A stretch of 64,000 nucleotides of DNA, from NCBI GenBank assembly GCA_029834535.1, contig JAQMWT010000002.1:124001-188000 (forward strand), written 5' to 3'. Origin of the DNA: Chrysophaeum taylorii (taxonomy: Eukaryota > Sar > Pelagophyceae > Pelagomonadales > Pelagomonadaceae). Made by a program: the position numbers and the translations under genes. The notes under the pieces are model-generated. The model worked only from the letters and a program-made list of their open reading frames with translations. It did no database searches and was not told the origin of the DNA. Shown piece by piece: positions 10,919 through 21,796 of the stretch (the first letter of the stretch is position 1; every line of letters starts with the position of its first letter).

Positions 10919-11130
10919 CGCGTTATCAATAATAAGTCTTACTATTATTTTTTTTAGTTCCGTTCGGCGCCGGCGTTATTATTATTACCCTCTTGATTGA
11001 TTTGATTCAATGATTATGATTGTGATTGTGTCAATTTGTGATTGTGTGGTGAGCACGGGGCACTACGACGACCACTGCCGAAATCACCGAGGGAACTCGG
11101 CCGGGGCACAACTATACAACATGGTAAATG

Positions 11131-12051
11131 TTAGGACGGGGACCTATGGAAGAGGTTTTTGGACGGGTGACAGTCACACTCGTAGGTGCCGAAGCGGCTC
11201 TGGTGGGGGGTGGCTGTGGTGGTGCGCGAGAGGGCAATCACGACCGGCGCCTGCGGCCTGTTGATATCCATGCTGGTGGTCTCGACCGACATGAGCTGGA
11301 TATGGTGGATGATAGAAGAAACGCGTTTGGCCTTGAAAACGAGGTCCTCGTTAAATTTCTCGGATCCGGGGGGAACAAAAATCGCGACGGCGTCGATGTC
11401 GCTGGTCTGCCACGTGATGCTGATCTCGTCGTGGATGTCGTGGATCCCCGCGCACCCCGTGGTGAGGTTCTCGGAGAGTTTGTTTAAATGTGTTTGGACG
11501 TCGAGCACATACTCCGGGGTGTCGGCGCAGCAGGAGATGTCCTTATTCCAGCGGAAGAACGGCTCGATGCCGGTCATCCAATTCGCCGCGCCCTCCCGAC
11601 GCCGAAACTCTGTGTTGTTCGAAACATCTTGCCTCCAGCACATCCACTTTCGCACCGCGATCATCCGCTTGGCTTGCTCGTAGGGTGACAGCATGCACCT
11701 TTTGTTTTCGTCCCAGCGAGCATCTCTGCCGCTTCCCCTGTCCGACACGCCCCAACACTGGACGTTGGCCCGCGCGAACCCAATTCCAAGAGGCGAGAAG
11801 CTCTCTTGCATGGCCGACAGCATTGTCGTGGCCGGAGTGTCGTTGCGCAACAGGAAGGACGCTCGCGACTCGGCAAAGCTCGATATCTGGTCCCCGACGC
11901 AATTTCCCAGCCCCCCGCCAGCCATTTTCCACCAGTCGACGTTTCCATTATTGCACTCGAACGATCTCACGAGGAGGCCCGTCGGTTCGTTGAACCTTTG
12001 GCACGCGCTGCACGCCTCGGCAGTCGCGACGACGATCAAGAGGAAGACCAT
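11131..12051 (-). CDS. Secreted Cys-rich protein, unknown
   Basis: 306 residues beginning with a clear signal peptide (MVFLLIVVATAEACSAC). The mature part has many cysteines (for example FECNNGN, NVQCWGVSD, WMCWRQD, DISCCAD) and several N-glycosylation sequons (RNDT, NLTT), as expected of an extracellular or cell-surface protein. No family was recognised. The reading frame is intact with coding-like composition. Confidence 0.7.
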   Translation of the reverse strand: MVFLLIVVATAEACSACQRFNEPTGLLVRSFECNNGNVDWWKMAGGGLGNCVGDQISSFAESRASFLLRNDTPATTMLSAMQESFSPLGIGFARANVQCWGVSDRGSGRDARWDENKRCMLSPYEQAKRMIAVRKWMCWRQDVSNNTEFRRREGAANWMTGIEPFFRWNKDISCCADTPEYVLDVQTHLNKLSENLTTGCAGIHDIHDEISITWQTSDIDAVAIFVPPGSEKFNEDLVFKAKRVSSIIHHIQLMSVETTSMDINRPQAPVVIALSRTTTATPHQSRFGTYECDCHPSKNLFHRSPS

Positions 12052-12059
12052 CGCGGGAT

Positions 12060-15000
12060 TCCTCTAATAAGAAGAATTCTATATCCAAAAGGCCGATCAC
12101 TAATTTCGCGTTTTTTTCGAATTCCGAGACTTATCCGAGCGGTTTCGCACCTTTTCCTTACAGGAGGGACCACTCTGCAAAGTGCGGCGCGAGCAAGGCG
12201 AGGGGGGGTCATTGACGGCCGCGCCGCGGTTGCGCATCGTGCAGCGTAAGTTGCCGGCGAGCCGCTACGTCTTGGGGGCACTGGGAGGAGGATGTCTGCA
12301 AACGCAGACTGATACCTCCGCGTCAGCCGCAGCACGGCATGGGTCGGTCGCCGAGCTAAATCACAAGATATCTCGAAGGACAGTGCCGCGCATTTCAGAA
12401 AGAATGTGACAGTCGTCGGCTTCGCACGCCCCCTCTGCACCCGGCGGTGTTCGGTTTTCTGAACGTTGCGGGTCTTCCTGCCGAGATCTGGGCGGTCGCT
12501 CTTTTGCCCGAGTTGAGTACGACGCGCGACGACAAGGTCAGTCGCGTCGTCTAACTAATTGCGAGGCCGCCCGGTGAGTGGGTTGGACGCTTCGTGCCGT
12601 ACGGACGCGTGGCGACGAGGGCTGCGGGCGTCGGCGTAGCTGCCGTAGTAACGACGGCACTGCAGCAGGGCAAGCTGCGGAGCCTGGTTGTACCTGGCAA
12701 AGCGATAGGATCGAAGAACACGACGCACATCGCGATTCAGGCCGTATGTAGTGGCTTGGTCCCGCCGCCACAGTCCATGCAGAATCAGCCGCACGCGCAC
12801 CCTCGGCGACAAGCTCCCCAACATGCCCCTTGCCGTCGTCGACGGTGGCCGTCCCCGGAGGTTTGCCCTGTCCCGCGACTCCCTCGACTGCCAGTCGCAG
12901 GTCTAGAGAGGACACATCGGCGCCGGTGCAGGCGCCAACCGATCCCGAGGCGACGCTACGTTCCAAGGACGCACCCAAATCTGGTCGAGGTGGCGAGAAG
13001 AGAACGCAGACGAAGTTGACCGCCGAAGCTAATGCCCCCACCTGGCGGCAAGGGGACGTGCCGTCCAGGAGGCCAAGGTCGAGGCCGAGGCGAAGGCCAA
13101 GCAGGAGAAGAATCGTGGGCCCGCCTCCCCAGGGCGGTTAAGCGGTATCACGACAACCAACTTGTTGTGCTTGCTTCTGGCGTCTTTCGACCCTCTCCCG
13201 TTCAAATCACTCACCTTATAATCGCTTTTTCTCAAAACCAGTGGCGGCATGGCAACTGAGAGAACAAAAGAAGGAACATACCGCGGTCGTCGAACGTGTG
13301 CGAGCGCGCTCCAGGCATTGCGGCATTAATTGCACAGGGTCAGATCGAAGCTGCTGACGAGCGCAACCGGTTGGCGGAGGAAGCCGCGAGCTGGCCGCGC
13401 AGAAGGGGCTCGTCAGGAAAGTCGAGAGGCAATACGCCATGAGCTGTCGTCGCTGCTGCATCTCGAGCCGACGAGCATGTCGTGGTTCTTTTTCGACACC
13501 GAGCTCAAAAGACAGCAGCAGGCCAACCTCGAGTTGGAGAGGCGGCTCGAGGAGAAGAAGCGGCTTCTGGTCACTCTTACAGTGGCAAAGCAGGGAGCCC
13601 CAAATCATTCGTCAAAACTTACCGTGAGTGACCCCGCTTGCATGTACCGACAACTGCCATTCACAGGCGCGAGCCCGCAACCTCCAAGGCAACCTGGGTC
13701 GTTTGCAGTGCGAAAACACCGAATTGCGAGCCACGAACACTGTCCCGCGCGAGGAGGATGGCAACGTGACAGCCGACGTCACCACGTCTTTGGCTTGGGT
13801 TCCGACAAACTCCACCGCCAAGTAAAGCGCCGACGACCGCAAGCGTGCCTTGCTGGACGCTGCGGGTTACGAGAATTGTACGGGTCGCCTTCCCTTGTGA
13901 GATTATAAATAGCCGCTTGCTGAACAATTTCGGATTTTACTCGGGCGTCGGGGATGTTGGTGTCTTCGCCAGGGACACGGACGTCGCGGAGGCGCGGAGG
14001 CGCCAGTGGCTGCGGTCGAGGCCGTGAACACGTCAGTTTCGGCTTCTAGGGTCTAGTTTCAGAGTAACGCTAGTAGTCCGCAAACGCGAGCAAGTTCAAG
14101 CTGTCGCACCTCAAGACAATGGATGATCCCCTACGCAAGAATGGCTCGTTGGATGAAAGACGACGCTGCGGTCGTGAAGGGTCTATGAGGCGGTGTCCAG
14201 AGCGAGGGAGCCTCAATGGAAAATAAAGCTTTAAGTTCCCTCGGCGGTCGGCGCTGCCTCGGGCTGTAGGCGTCAAGGGGGGCGGGCTCGTGGACGCTCT
14301 AGATAGACTCGTGGACGCTCTAGATAGACTCGTGGACTCTCGACGCGTGGACTCTAGACTCGTGGACGCTCTAGACTCGTGGACGAATCTAGACTCGTGG
14401 ACGAATCTAGACTCGTGGACGCATCTAGACTCGTGGACGAAAATCCCGTATGGGCGCAATTGTTTGGCTCAGGACGGGCGCCTTTGCCTCACTCGTGGGG
14501 TACAGTGATGCGCAAACCGATCTCATTGACATTGGGGATGCTCCGCAAAAAATTATCCGGAACCATGTCGTCGGCCGTTAGCATCCTGGCCAACTCGTTG
14601 CGGGCGGCAGCGTGCTGTCGCGGTGGCACCTGCGTCCGGCATCGTCGCGTCCAGGTCGTCTCTGTCGACGACAGCCGAGATCTCGCCCCCTTTTTTTTGG
14701 GTGACTGCCGGGACAATCTCGGGAGGCCGCGCGTTTGTTTCATTATGAATCGAAGCCGCATCGAAGAAGCGCGTCGAGCCGCGCAAGCGTCGAACGCATC
14801 TAGAAGCGGCGGGCTCTTGGAGCGTTGCAAGTCCCAAGAGCACCTCGTCGGCGCTTGTCGATCCGTTCGGTCATTTCGTTTTGCCACACGAAACCTATGT
14901 GCCGCCGCAAAATGGATCATTTCTGGACGGACGCTCATTAAATTTTACGACAAAAACTTGAGCACGCCGAGGACTGGTAGAGCCGGGCGCCATGATTCGA

Positions 15001-15410
15001 GGCGTTGTTGATCACCTCTTAGCGGGCAGCACGGCTTCCGCTATATCTCAAGCGCAGGGACTACTTTCGCAGCAGCAGCAGCAGCAGCGGAGAATGGCGG
15101 AAAATGATGTGACACGAGACTCTGTTGAATTTCGAAGGGGCGGACACTAGCGGCGGCGGCGGCAGTCGTCGTAGGTTTTTGCAACGTCAGTCAGCGTGCG
15201 TAATTAAGCTTCCTTTGGCCGGCCTCGCCTAATTACCAGGTGTGGAGAAAAAAAAAAAAGAGGCGAAAAAAAACACACACCGAGGAAAAAATAAAACTCC
15301 CGCGCTGGAAAAAGAGCGAAGAGTTAGTTAGTTCCCTTTAGAAGCAGCCCCCCAGGACTTTTGGACGGAGGAGAAGCGCGCACGTTGTCAAAACTCCAGA
15401 AGGAGGGAGG
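12060..15410. other. Long stretch without intact gene; decayed coding pieces
   Basis: No gene can be called. Coding-like fragments appear on both strands: plus strand around 13.43-13.62 kb (a coiled-coil-like stretch, FFFDTELKRQQQANLELERR) and minus strand around 14.50-14.60 kb (ELARMLTADDMVPDNF and following). They are short and not in one frame. A minisatellite lies at 14.28-14.45 kb. About 15.24-15.30 kb is rich in A runs. Most likely one or more old insertions; family unknown. Confidence 0.4.
14288..14445 (+). repeat. Minisatellite, unit about GACTCGTGGACGAATCTA
   Basis: About ten imperfect tandem copies of a 12-20 nt unit with the constant core CTCGTGGAC, separated by GCTCTAGATAGA, GAATCTAGA or GCATCTAGA. 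The unit length changes along the array, from TAGATAGA-spaced to AATCTAGA-spaced copies. Confidence 0.85.
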
Positions 15411-15418
15411 TGTCTACT

Positions 15419-15805
15419 CTAGACTATAGTCTGGTGGTGTCCGGGGGGATAGACTCGTATGTGAAGGGAGCAGCCGTCGCAAGGGACGAGGATGGGTGAA
15501 CGCGCGTCGTCGCGGTCCAAGTAAAATAAAGAGCCGCATCGACAGTCCAGGGCGAGACCTTTGTCCTCGGAGCGGAGCGCGGTGACCGGGACGTTCCTCC
15601 AGATGATTCTCCTCTGGTTGGAAATGGAGTGATCGTAGGCAGCGCGGGTGGCGGGGTCTCGCAGGAGCTCCCAGGCCCGTTGAAGGTTGGTGAAGCCGTG
15701 GCCGCCCTTGTCGGGGTGGTGGCGGAGCGCGAGGCGATGGTAGCTCCTTCTTAATTCGTCGAGAGTCGCGTCCGGGTTGACTTCCAAAGTGTCGTAGAGC
15801 GTCAT
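15419..15805 (-). CDS. DPH4-like J protein (DnaJ + CSL zinc finger)
   Basis: 128 residues. Residues 1-60 are a J domain with the HPD triplet (RHHPDKGG). Residues 85-115 carry the CSL-type metal-binding motif CRCGSLF and later PCDGCSL, four cysteines in the spacing of DPH3/DPH4. This order matches DPH4/DNAJC24, which serves electron transfer in the first step of diphthamide synthesis on elongation factor 2 and stimulates Hsp70. The length suits a minimal DPH4. It is divergent from the LOTUS-like gene, with 90 bp between start codons. Confidence 0.85.
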   Translation of the reverse strand: MTLYDTLEVNPDATLDELRRSYHRLALRHHPDKGGHGFTNLQRAWELLRDPATRAAYDHSISNQRRIIWRNVPVTALRSEDKGLALDCRCGSLFYLDRDDARSPILVPCDGCSLHIRVYPPGHHQTIV

Positions 15806-15895
15806 GAAGGGTAAGCGTTAATGTAGGAAACATCAGTGCCTGACGCGGGCACGTTCTGCTCAAAATTGAACCAGATCGCCCATGACTTAAGAGGA

Positions 15896-16661
15896 ATGGG
15901 TGCTGGCCAGAGTATCGACGATGCGTCGCGGATCGACGCGGCCTCGTTGCACGCCCTCGCCGTGCAGACCCGCAAGCCGGCCCTCGTGTGTCAGCTAGTC
16001 TCTGACAACGACATCGACGGGTGAGGGAATAAATTGCCTAGGGTGGAGGTAACAGACACACACATACAGGTTGACCGCCTTGGAGCTGGACGAGTCGAGC
16101 GTGTCGGAGCTGGTGTCGAGCAAGCTGGACCAGAAGAAAGTGTTGGCGGCCCTCAAGCACTTTCGGCAGGCGCAGCAGCAGCAGCAGCTTGACTCGGGGA
16201 CGGAGCCGTCGTCGTCCTCGAATCTCGCGCAGCGCGTCTCCGAGCTCGAGCACGAAGTCTGGGAACTGCGGAGCTGTGTCGAAGACGTTAGGAGCCGGAA
16301 CGCGCCGCGGCCCGCGCCCAAGAAGGCCGAGCCCGATGCCTCGTTAAATCTCGAGGAGCGGGTAAAAATTCTCGAGGACGAAATACTAGCCCTGTGCGAC
16401 GCCGCGCCGCAAGGGTCGATGCTCGCCGCGAATCTTCCGCGCCTCTACTACTACCGCTACGGCCGCAACCTCGACTTCCGGAGCTTGGGATTTCTCAAGC
16501 TCTCGCAGTTGCTCGCGAAAATGTCGAGGATCGAATTCGACGGCAACCATAGGGCCTTAGTTTCCAAGAAAGAGCTGCCGGTCTTTTCGCCGACGTTTCC
16601 CGCCGCCGAAGAAGACCTCCTTCCCTCATACCTGCTCAGAGAGAGCCCATTTATGCAATGA
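15896..16661 (+). CDS. LOTUS/OST-HTH-like coiled-coil protein, two exons
   Basis: Reads as 15896-16020 plus 16070-16661 across a 49 nt intron. The ATG at 15896 is the first in frame after a stop at 15824. Splicing joins ...NDIDG to LTALELDESS in frame. The middle holds two coiled-coil heptad stretches (LAQRVSELEHEVWELRSCV and LNLEERVKILEDEILALC). The C-terminal part, MLAANLPRLYYYRYGRNLDF then RSLGFLKLSQLLAKM, has the pattern of a LOTUS/OST-HTH winged helix (short helix, 'Y..RYGR.LDF..LGF..L..LL'), a family that binds RNA structures or Vasa-type helicases. The domain call is by eye and needs a profile search. Confidence 0.65.
16021..16069 (+). other. 49 nt candidate intron
   Basis: Begins GTGAGG and ends CATACAG, after a run of CACACA. 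It contains in-frame stops and restores the frame between two coding-like open segments (phase 2). Its size matches another candidate short intron at 53423-53465. Confidence 0.7.
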
Positions 16662-17049
16662 TCACCTTCGTACTCTTCCACGATGTGGTTCTTTTGCGCG
16701 CGTCCTCTCTTGCGACCACACGCATGATTCGATGACCTAATATTCTCTTGTGGCCCCCGACTCATAACTCGGAGATGAATGTTTCGATGCACATACACCC
16801 ATCATTATCATCACGACGACGACAACAACAACAACATGACTATTAATCATCATCAATGCTTTCCGACAGACATCATATGACTATTAATCATCATCATTTC
16901 CTCCTCCTCCTCCTCGCGTCTTCTTCTTCTTCTTTTCTCGCAACAACCACAACCTCTGCTTTTGGGAGAAAGAAACAAAGAAATAAGACACCCCTGCCGA
17001 GTAGCCCCTCCCGACGACGACGACGACGACGACACGCGGTGCCTCCTCT
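16662..17049. other. Intergenic, no gene seen
   Basis: A stretch between the convergent 3' ends of the LOTUS-like and SAM-domain genes. It holds low-complexity (CAT)n, (GAC)n and (CTT)n words and a direct duplication of CATATGACTATTAATCATCA-like sequence at about 16836-16900. No coding signal was recognised. Confidence 0.5.
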
Positions 17050-17757
17050 CTAACTTTCGACTACGGTGTACTCTTCTTCTCGGGTCCCCGGGGGCGGGCA
17101 CCCGAGCCGCGACTCGACGAGCGAGATCCTGGGGCGTTCCTGCTGAGGCGGTGGTGTGTTGTTGTTGTTGTTTTTGTTGTTCTTCTTCTTCTTCCTGCGC
17201 CGGTCGGCCTCGTAGATTGCGTCGAGGCGCGCGCCGAGGTCGTCGGCGACTTCCCGAGCCGTCTTCGCCTTGACCGTGACCGTCGACCTCTGGGTGGTGG
17301 TGGTGGTGGTGGTGGTGGTCCTCCCCCGCCACTCCTCGACCGCGCGCCTAAAGGCCTCGTGCTCCTCGTCAATAAACGTCGTGTTGTGGGCGGGGTTGTG
17401 CCAGAGAATATCCTCGGGGGGAGACGGCGGTCGCGGGACGGTCCGGAAATTTTCGGCGGGCGGCAGCCCCGGCCCGAGTCGGGCGATCCCCTTCAACAAA
17501 CGCTTGCGGTGCGCGGGCGTCTTGATACCCAAATTGTCGAGGTCGTCGAGGCCGAGATCCAGGACCTCGCAGCCAGAGATGCCATTCTTGGCAAAGGTCT
17601 GGCTGTACTGGGAGAGTCCGAGTGTTTCGAGCCACGCCCCCACCTCCGCCACGGTCCAGTCGGCCGCGCGGCCGCCGGAGGACCGCCGGGCCTGCCGCCG
17701 CGGCTGGCGCTCGAGCGACGCCCGCAACGCCTCGAGCCGTTGTTGTTGGCGGCGCAT
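17050..17757 (-). CDS. SAM-domain protein
   Basis: 235 residues. After a basic coiled-coil-like start (RRQQQRLEALRASLERQ), residues 33-93 form a SAM domain: WTVAEVGAWLETLGLSQYSQ, GISGCEVLDLGLDDLDNLGI and HRKRLLKGI are its helices 1, 3 and 5. The rest has low-complexity runs (Thr, Lys/Asn) and no recognised domain. SAM domains polymerise or pair with other SAM domains or bind RNA. A second SAM domain occurs in the 1610-residue kinase of this window. The start codon is 107 bp from the divergent SGNH-like gene. Confidence 0.82.
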   Translation of the reverse strand: MRRQQQRLEALRASLERQPRRQARRSSGGRAADWTVAEVGAWLETLGLSQYSQTFAKNGISGCEVLDLGLDDLDNLGIKTPAHRKRLLKGIARLGPGLPPAENFRTVPRPPSPPEDILWHNPAHNTTFIDEEHEAFRRAVEEWRGRTTTTTTTTTQRSTVTVKAKTAREVADDLGARLDAIYEADRRRKKKKNNKNNNNNTPPPQQERPRISLVESRLGCPPPGTREEEYTVVES

Positions 17758-17864
17758 TCCTATCTAATCTTTTAATAATAAAAATAATAAGTCTTATTTT
17801 TTTTTTTAACGGCCCTTCGAGCCGGAAAAAAAAAAATAAATTCCTATCAAGAAGGGTGTCCGAA

Positions 17865-19221
17865 ATGCTATGGTTGTGTGTGGTTGTTGTCGTTGGACGG
17901 CACCACAAGGGGCACCACGGCGACGAGGTCGCGCGGTGGGTGCGCGACGCCTCGACCCGCCGCAGGCAGGACGACATCCAGAGCGCCCTCGCCGTGGTCG
18001 GCGACGCGTTGCGAGAGATCGAAGCTTACTACAGGTATGACCTCGCCATTCTCAAACACGCGGTGGTCGACCCTTCTAACACGGACCCCAACCTCCGGCA
18101 CCGCTTCGGGCCGATCGTGTTTGGGAAGCGGAAATTTGTTATTTCCGTTATCGGGGGGCCCACGGCCGCGGGCGAGGGCGTTTGGCGAAGCGCGTCGTGG
18201 CCCGCGGTCCTCGAGGCCCGACTCGAACCCGTCTTCGCGCGGCTCGACGTCGCATTGGAGCTCCGAAATATGGCCGCGCCAAGACGACCCGAGTTCCCCG
18301 ACAATTTGTGCCTGGGACCGATCGTCGGAAATGACGCGGACGTTGTTATCAGCGAGTGGCGATCGACTTGGGACGATTTCGGGTTTGGCGATATCGCGGG
18401 CTGGCCCGCGCACGAGGATCTCGTCTGGAACCGCAACGCCACCTTGTTCTCCTCGAAAAAGCCGCGCCCCCCGCGCCTCGTCCGGCGCCGCGAACTCGCC
18501 GCCTTCGAGACGTTTTTGAGGACGGCCCTCGCCGTCGAGTCGAGGCCCGCGCTTCACTTCGTCGCCCTCGACCCCGACGGCGGCGACAACGCCTCGACCT
18601 TCCGCCACGCCCTCGACAAGGGTGGCATCCTCCACGACGCCTACCGCAAGTACGACGTCAACTTCTTTTCGGCCTTTGGCGCGCCCTTCAACCACCTACG
18701 CAAACGCTTTAGGAACAAGAAGACGAACCGCGCGCGACGACAAAACTGCACCGACCTCTCGCGCTGCGCCGTGCATGCCCTCCAAGACGGCCACCACGCG
18801 CGCCCTCTCCGCCTCGGCTTCAAGACCGACGACCGCCCGCCCTCCTGGGCGGCAATCCACGCTCGCCCCCGCGACCTCTTCGTCGACGGCCGCCTCGGCG
18901 CGCTCGGCCACGAGGTCGTCGCCAACCAGCTCGCCTACCACTACCTCCGCGTCCTCAACGCCTCCCTCGTTTCCCGACGGGACCTCTTCTCCAATACCGC
19001 CGCCGCCGCCGCCGCCCTGGAGCAACAGCAGCTGCAACGGAAGTCGTCGGTGCCGCACGCGCCGCCGCCAGTAGCGTGCGGCGGTCTCTTCTGCCCTCGA
19101 GACAACCAGCCGCGATGCGCCTATTCGTCGCTCCCCAAGGCCGGGCCCCTGGACGTCGGCGACATCATTGCCAACTCGACGGGCGTCACGCGTTGGCGCA
19201 ACGTCGCCGTCGACGACTTCT

Positions 19222-19253
<32 letters not shown>

Positions 19254-19949
19254 TCTCCTCGGTCGTCGCCCGCGTGGCGAAGATGCGACGCCGACGACCC
19301 TTCGCGACCCGGGCTCGCCGCCTGCCACAACGCCGAAGATTCGTGCGAGTGCTACGAGTACCACGCGGCATGCTCGCACCACGGTACCGTGCAGGCGCGC
19401 GCCTTTGAGGGCGACTCGGGCGCCGGCCCCCTCGAGCTCGACGTCGACTTTCCTCGACGCTCGCGGTGTGCCGTGATGATTGCCGAGCCCATCCTGAGGT
19501 CGGACAAACCCCTCACGCTGGCCAACTGGTTCCACGAGCTCAAGGTAGTCGTCGAGGGTATCTTGTGCCTCGAACCCGCGTGCCGCGTCCTCCAGACGAA
19601 GCAAACGGGCGGAACGCAGGTCCTCTTCGTCGATCTCGCCAAGCTCGACCAGTGCGCCGAGTGCAAGACGTGCTGGACGCTCCAGCCCGTCCACATCGAC
19701 CTCCACGTCGTTCCGCTCGCGCAAATCGCGACCAACGTCTGCGGCCAGACGACCTCGGGCAAGTGCGTTCCGGTTGGGACATGGAAACACTACGACCTTG
19801 GCTGTACCCGCCAGCCCCCGACCCCCGACGACAGCTCCTCCGCGGGCTGCTGGCGGCCCCTCATGCACAACGTCCTCACGGGCGAGACCACCGACGTCCG
19901 GAATCCGCAGCTCGTCTCTCTCGCCGTCTCGACCGTCATCATCTTCTAG
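17865..19949 (+). CDS. Secreted SGNH-hydrolase-like protein
   Basis: 694 residues from the ATG at 17865; the open frame continues upstream but only through low-complexity sequence. The start gives a short hydrophobic leader (MLWLCVVVVVG). KFVISVIGGPTAAGEGVW (about 90-107), LELRNMAAP and DADVVISEW follow the block I, II and III order of an SGNH/GDSL-like fold, as in algal cell-surface proteins. The usual nucleophilic Ser of block I is not obvious. A Cys-rich second half (CGGLFCPRDN, CECYEYHAACSHHG, DQCAECKTCW) suggests disulfides. Function may be acyl or carbohydrate-ester binding; the catalytic status is uncertain. Confidence 0.65.
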
Positions 19950-20074
19950 TATCCTATATTATTATTTTTTTTGATCTCGTGACGTCAGCTAGCTCTAATG
20001 TTGTTGTTGTTGTTGTTGGATTGGAAGAAGACAAAGCGCGTTGCCCCTATCATATTATTCATCATCATAATCAT

Positions 20075-21583
20075 ATGGCTGCGGCCGTGATGAGCCTCAA
20101 GTCCAAGGCTCGGGCCACCAAGTTGGCTCTCGCGCGCAGTCGCGGGGGCAGCGGCGAAAGCCCCGCCGACGAGACTAGTCCGAACAATCCGCCCCCCCCC
20201 GAAATCAAAAGCAAAAGCAAAAACAAAAACAAAAATAAAAACAAAAATAACGCGTCGTCGACCACGAAGAAGATCGTGCCCGCCGCCGAGACGTCGTCTC
20301 CTCCTCTGAGCATCCTCGAGGACCCCGGTGGCGGTGGGTTTTGGCGGTTCAAGACGCGGTGCCGCGAGCTCTACACGACTCTGGCCTTCCAAATTCTAGT
20401 GGCAGCTCTCATCATCGCCAACTTTGTGACGAACATCGCCGAGAAGCAGGTGTGGCCGTCGGGCAAAACGCAGGTCCCCTCGGGCCGCCACTACGCGGCC
20501 GTCTTCGGGGGCTTCGAGCTCTTTTACAACGTCGCCTTCACGCTCGAGCTCTCGATGAACGCGTACTCCTACTGGTTCCGGGAATTTTGGTCGAGCGGCT
20601 GGAACGTCTTCGACTTTGTCACCGTCGCGATTTCCTGGCTCTTCCAGTTCGACCTGCCGCTTCCGGGGCCCTTAAGGCTTATGCGGATGGTCCGGGCGCT
20701 GCGCGTGTTCCGGTTGTTTAAACGAGTGAAGAGCTTGAGGAAAATCCTCGAGTCTCTCGCGCGCGCCGTCCCTGGAGTCGTCAACGCCTTTCTCATCATG
20801 CTCATCGTCATGTGCATCTACGCGATCCTGGCTGTCGACTTCTTCCAGACGAAAGGCCGCGCGGGCGACATGAAATTCGAGTGGTGCGACTCCGGCGCCG
20901 TTCCTTTTTCGCGCCGATACGAAACGCTCTTCAACGCGTCGTCTGGCCAGTGGTACCAGGCTCGGGTCACCGAATGTCCGCGCTACTACACCGCGCGCGG
21001 GAACGAGTTTGGCCACGAGTACTTTGGCACTTTTTTCAAGGCCCTCTACACCATGTTCCAGGTCCTCACCGGCGACTCCTGGAGCGAGGCGATCGGCCGG
21101 CCCCTCGTCGCCAACTGGGGCCCCGCGGCCACCGGCTTTTACTTCGTCAGCTTCTACCTCCTCCACGCGGTCGTCCTCATTAACGTCGTCGTCGCCGTTC
21201 TTCTCGAAAAAATGGTCGAGGACGAGGACGAGAAGGACACCTCTTTTTTGTCGTCGGAGGACGACGACGATGATGATGGTGGTGCTGGTGCTGGTGGTGG
21301 TGGTGGTGCCTCACCCGTGGAGACAACACCTCTCCCTTCGTTCCAAGGACGAGAAAGAGGGCGAGGAGAAGATCCCCCTCGAATGCACGCCTATTATTAC
21401 GAGGAATACCACGACCATCGATTTCGCCGCGTCTCGGACGGGACGAGCGACCGACGGGCTCCAAAGCACCACCACCACGCCAAATCATCACACACCATCG
21501 AGAAGTTGATGGCCACAGTCACCGAACTCCGGCAAAACATCGAGGACATCCACCAAGGCCAAGCCCGCATTCTCCACCTCCTC

Positions 21584-21616
<33 letters not shown>

Positions 21617-21709
21617 CGGAGCGACGCCGTCACTCCCTGGGAAGGCAACGAGGAGGAGGAGGAGGACGACGAAGACCAAGTAGGAGTAGCCCCTCCCGAG
21701 CGAGAATAA
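20075..21709 (+). CDS. Single-domain voltage-gated cation channel
   Basis: 544 residues from ATG 20075 (a longer open frame upstream overlaps the previous gene and is not used). Residues 1-95 are a low-complexity cytosolic N-terminus. S1 starts at about 103; S4 is RLMRMVRALRVFRLFKRV (201-218), with a basic residue about every third position; S5 is about 232-256; the pore has LTGDSWSEA (331-339); S6 is about 353-378. One six-segment domain with an acidic filter resembles EukCat/BacNav-type channels, which assemble as tetramers and carry Na+ or Ca2+. The C-terminal tail has acidic runs, a coiled coil (LMATVTELRQNIEDIHQGQA) and a polyglutamine run. Confidence 0.87.
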
Positions 21710-21796
21710 CACGCAACGGCCAAGAGCTGCAGTAGTAAGAACATTGCAGGAAAAAAATGGCGCCCCAATTGAAATTCCTAGAAACCAGAGCAGAAA

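Noticed and set aside
14288-14445. Possible CRISPR-like array
   Set aside because: Units are 12-20 nt with no unique spacers; a minisatellite in nuclear DNA.
17622-17864. N-terminal extension of the SGNH-like protein
   Set aside because: Low-complexity and overlaps the divergent SAM-domain gene; the ATG at 17865 gives a proper leader.
19466-20074. N-terminal extension of the voltage-gated channel
   Set aside because: Overlaps the SGNH-like coding region in another frame and contains intergenic sequence.
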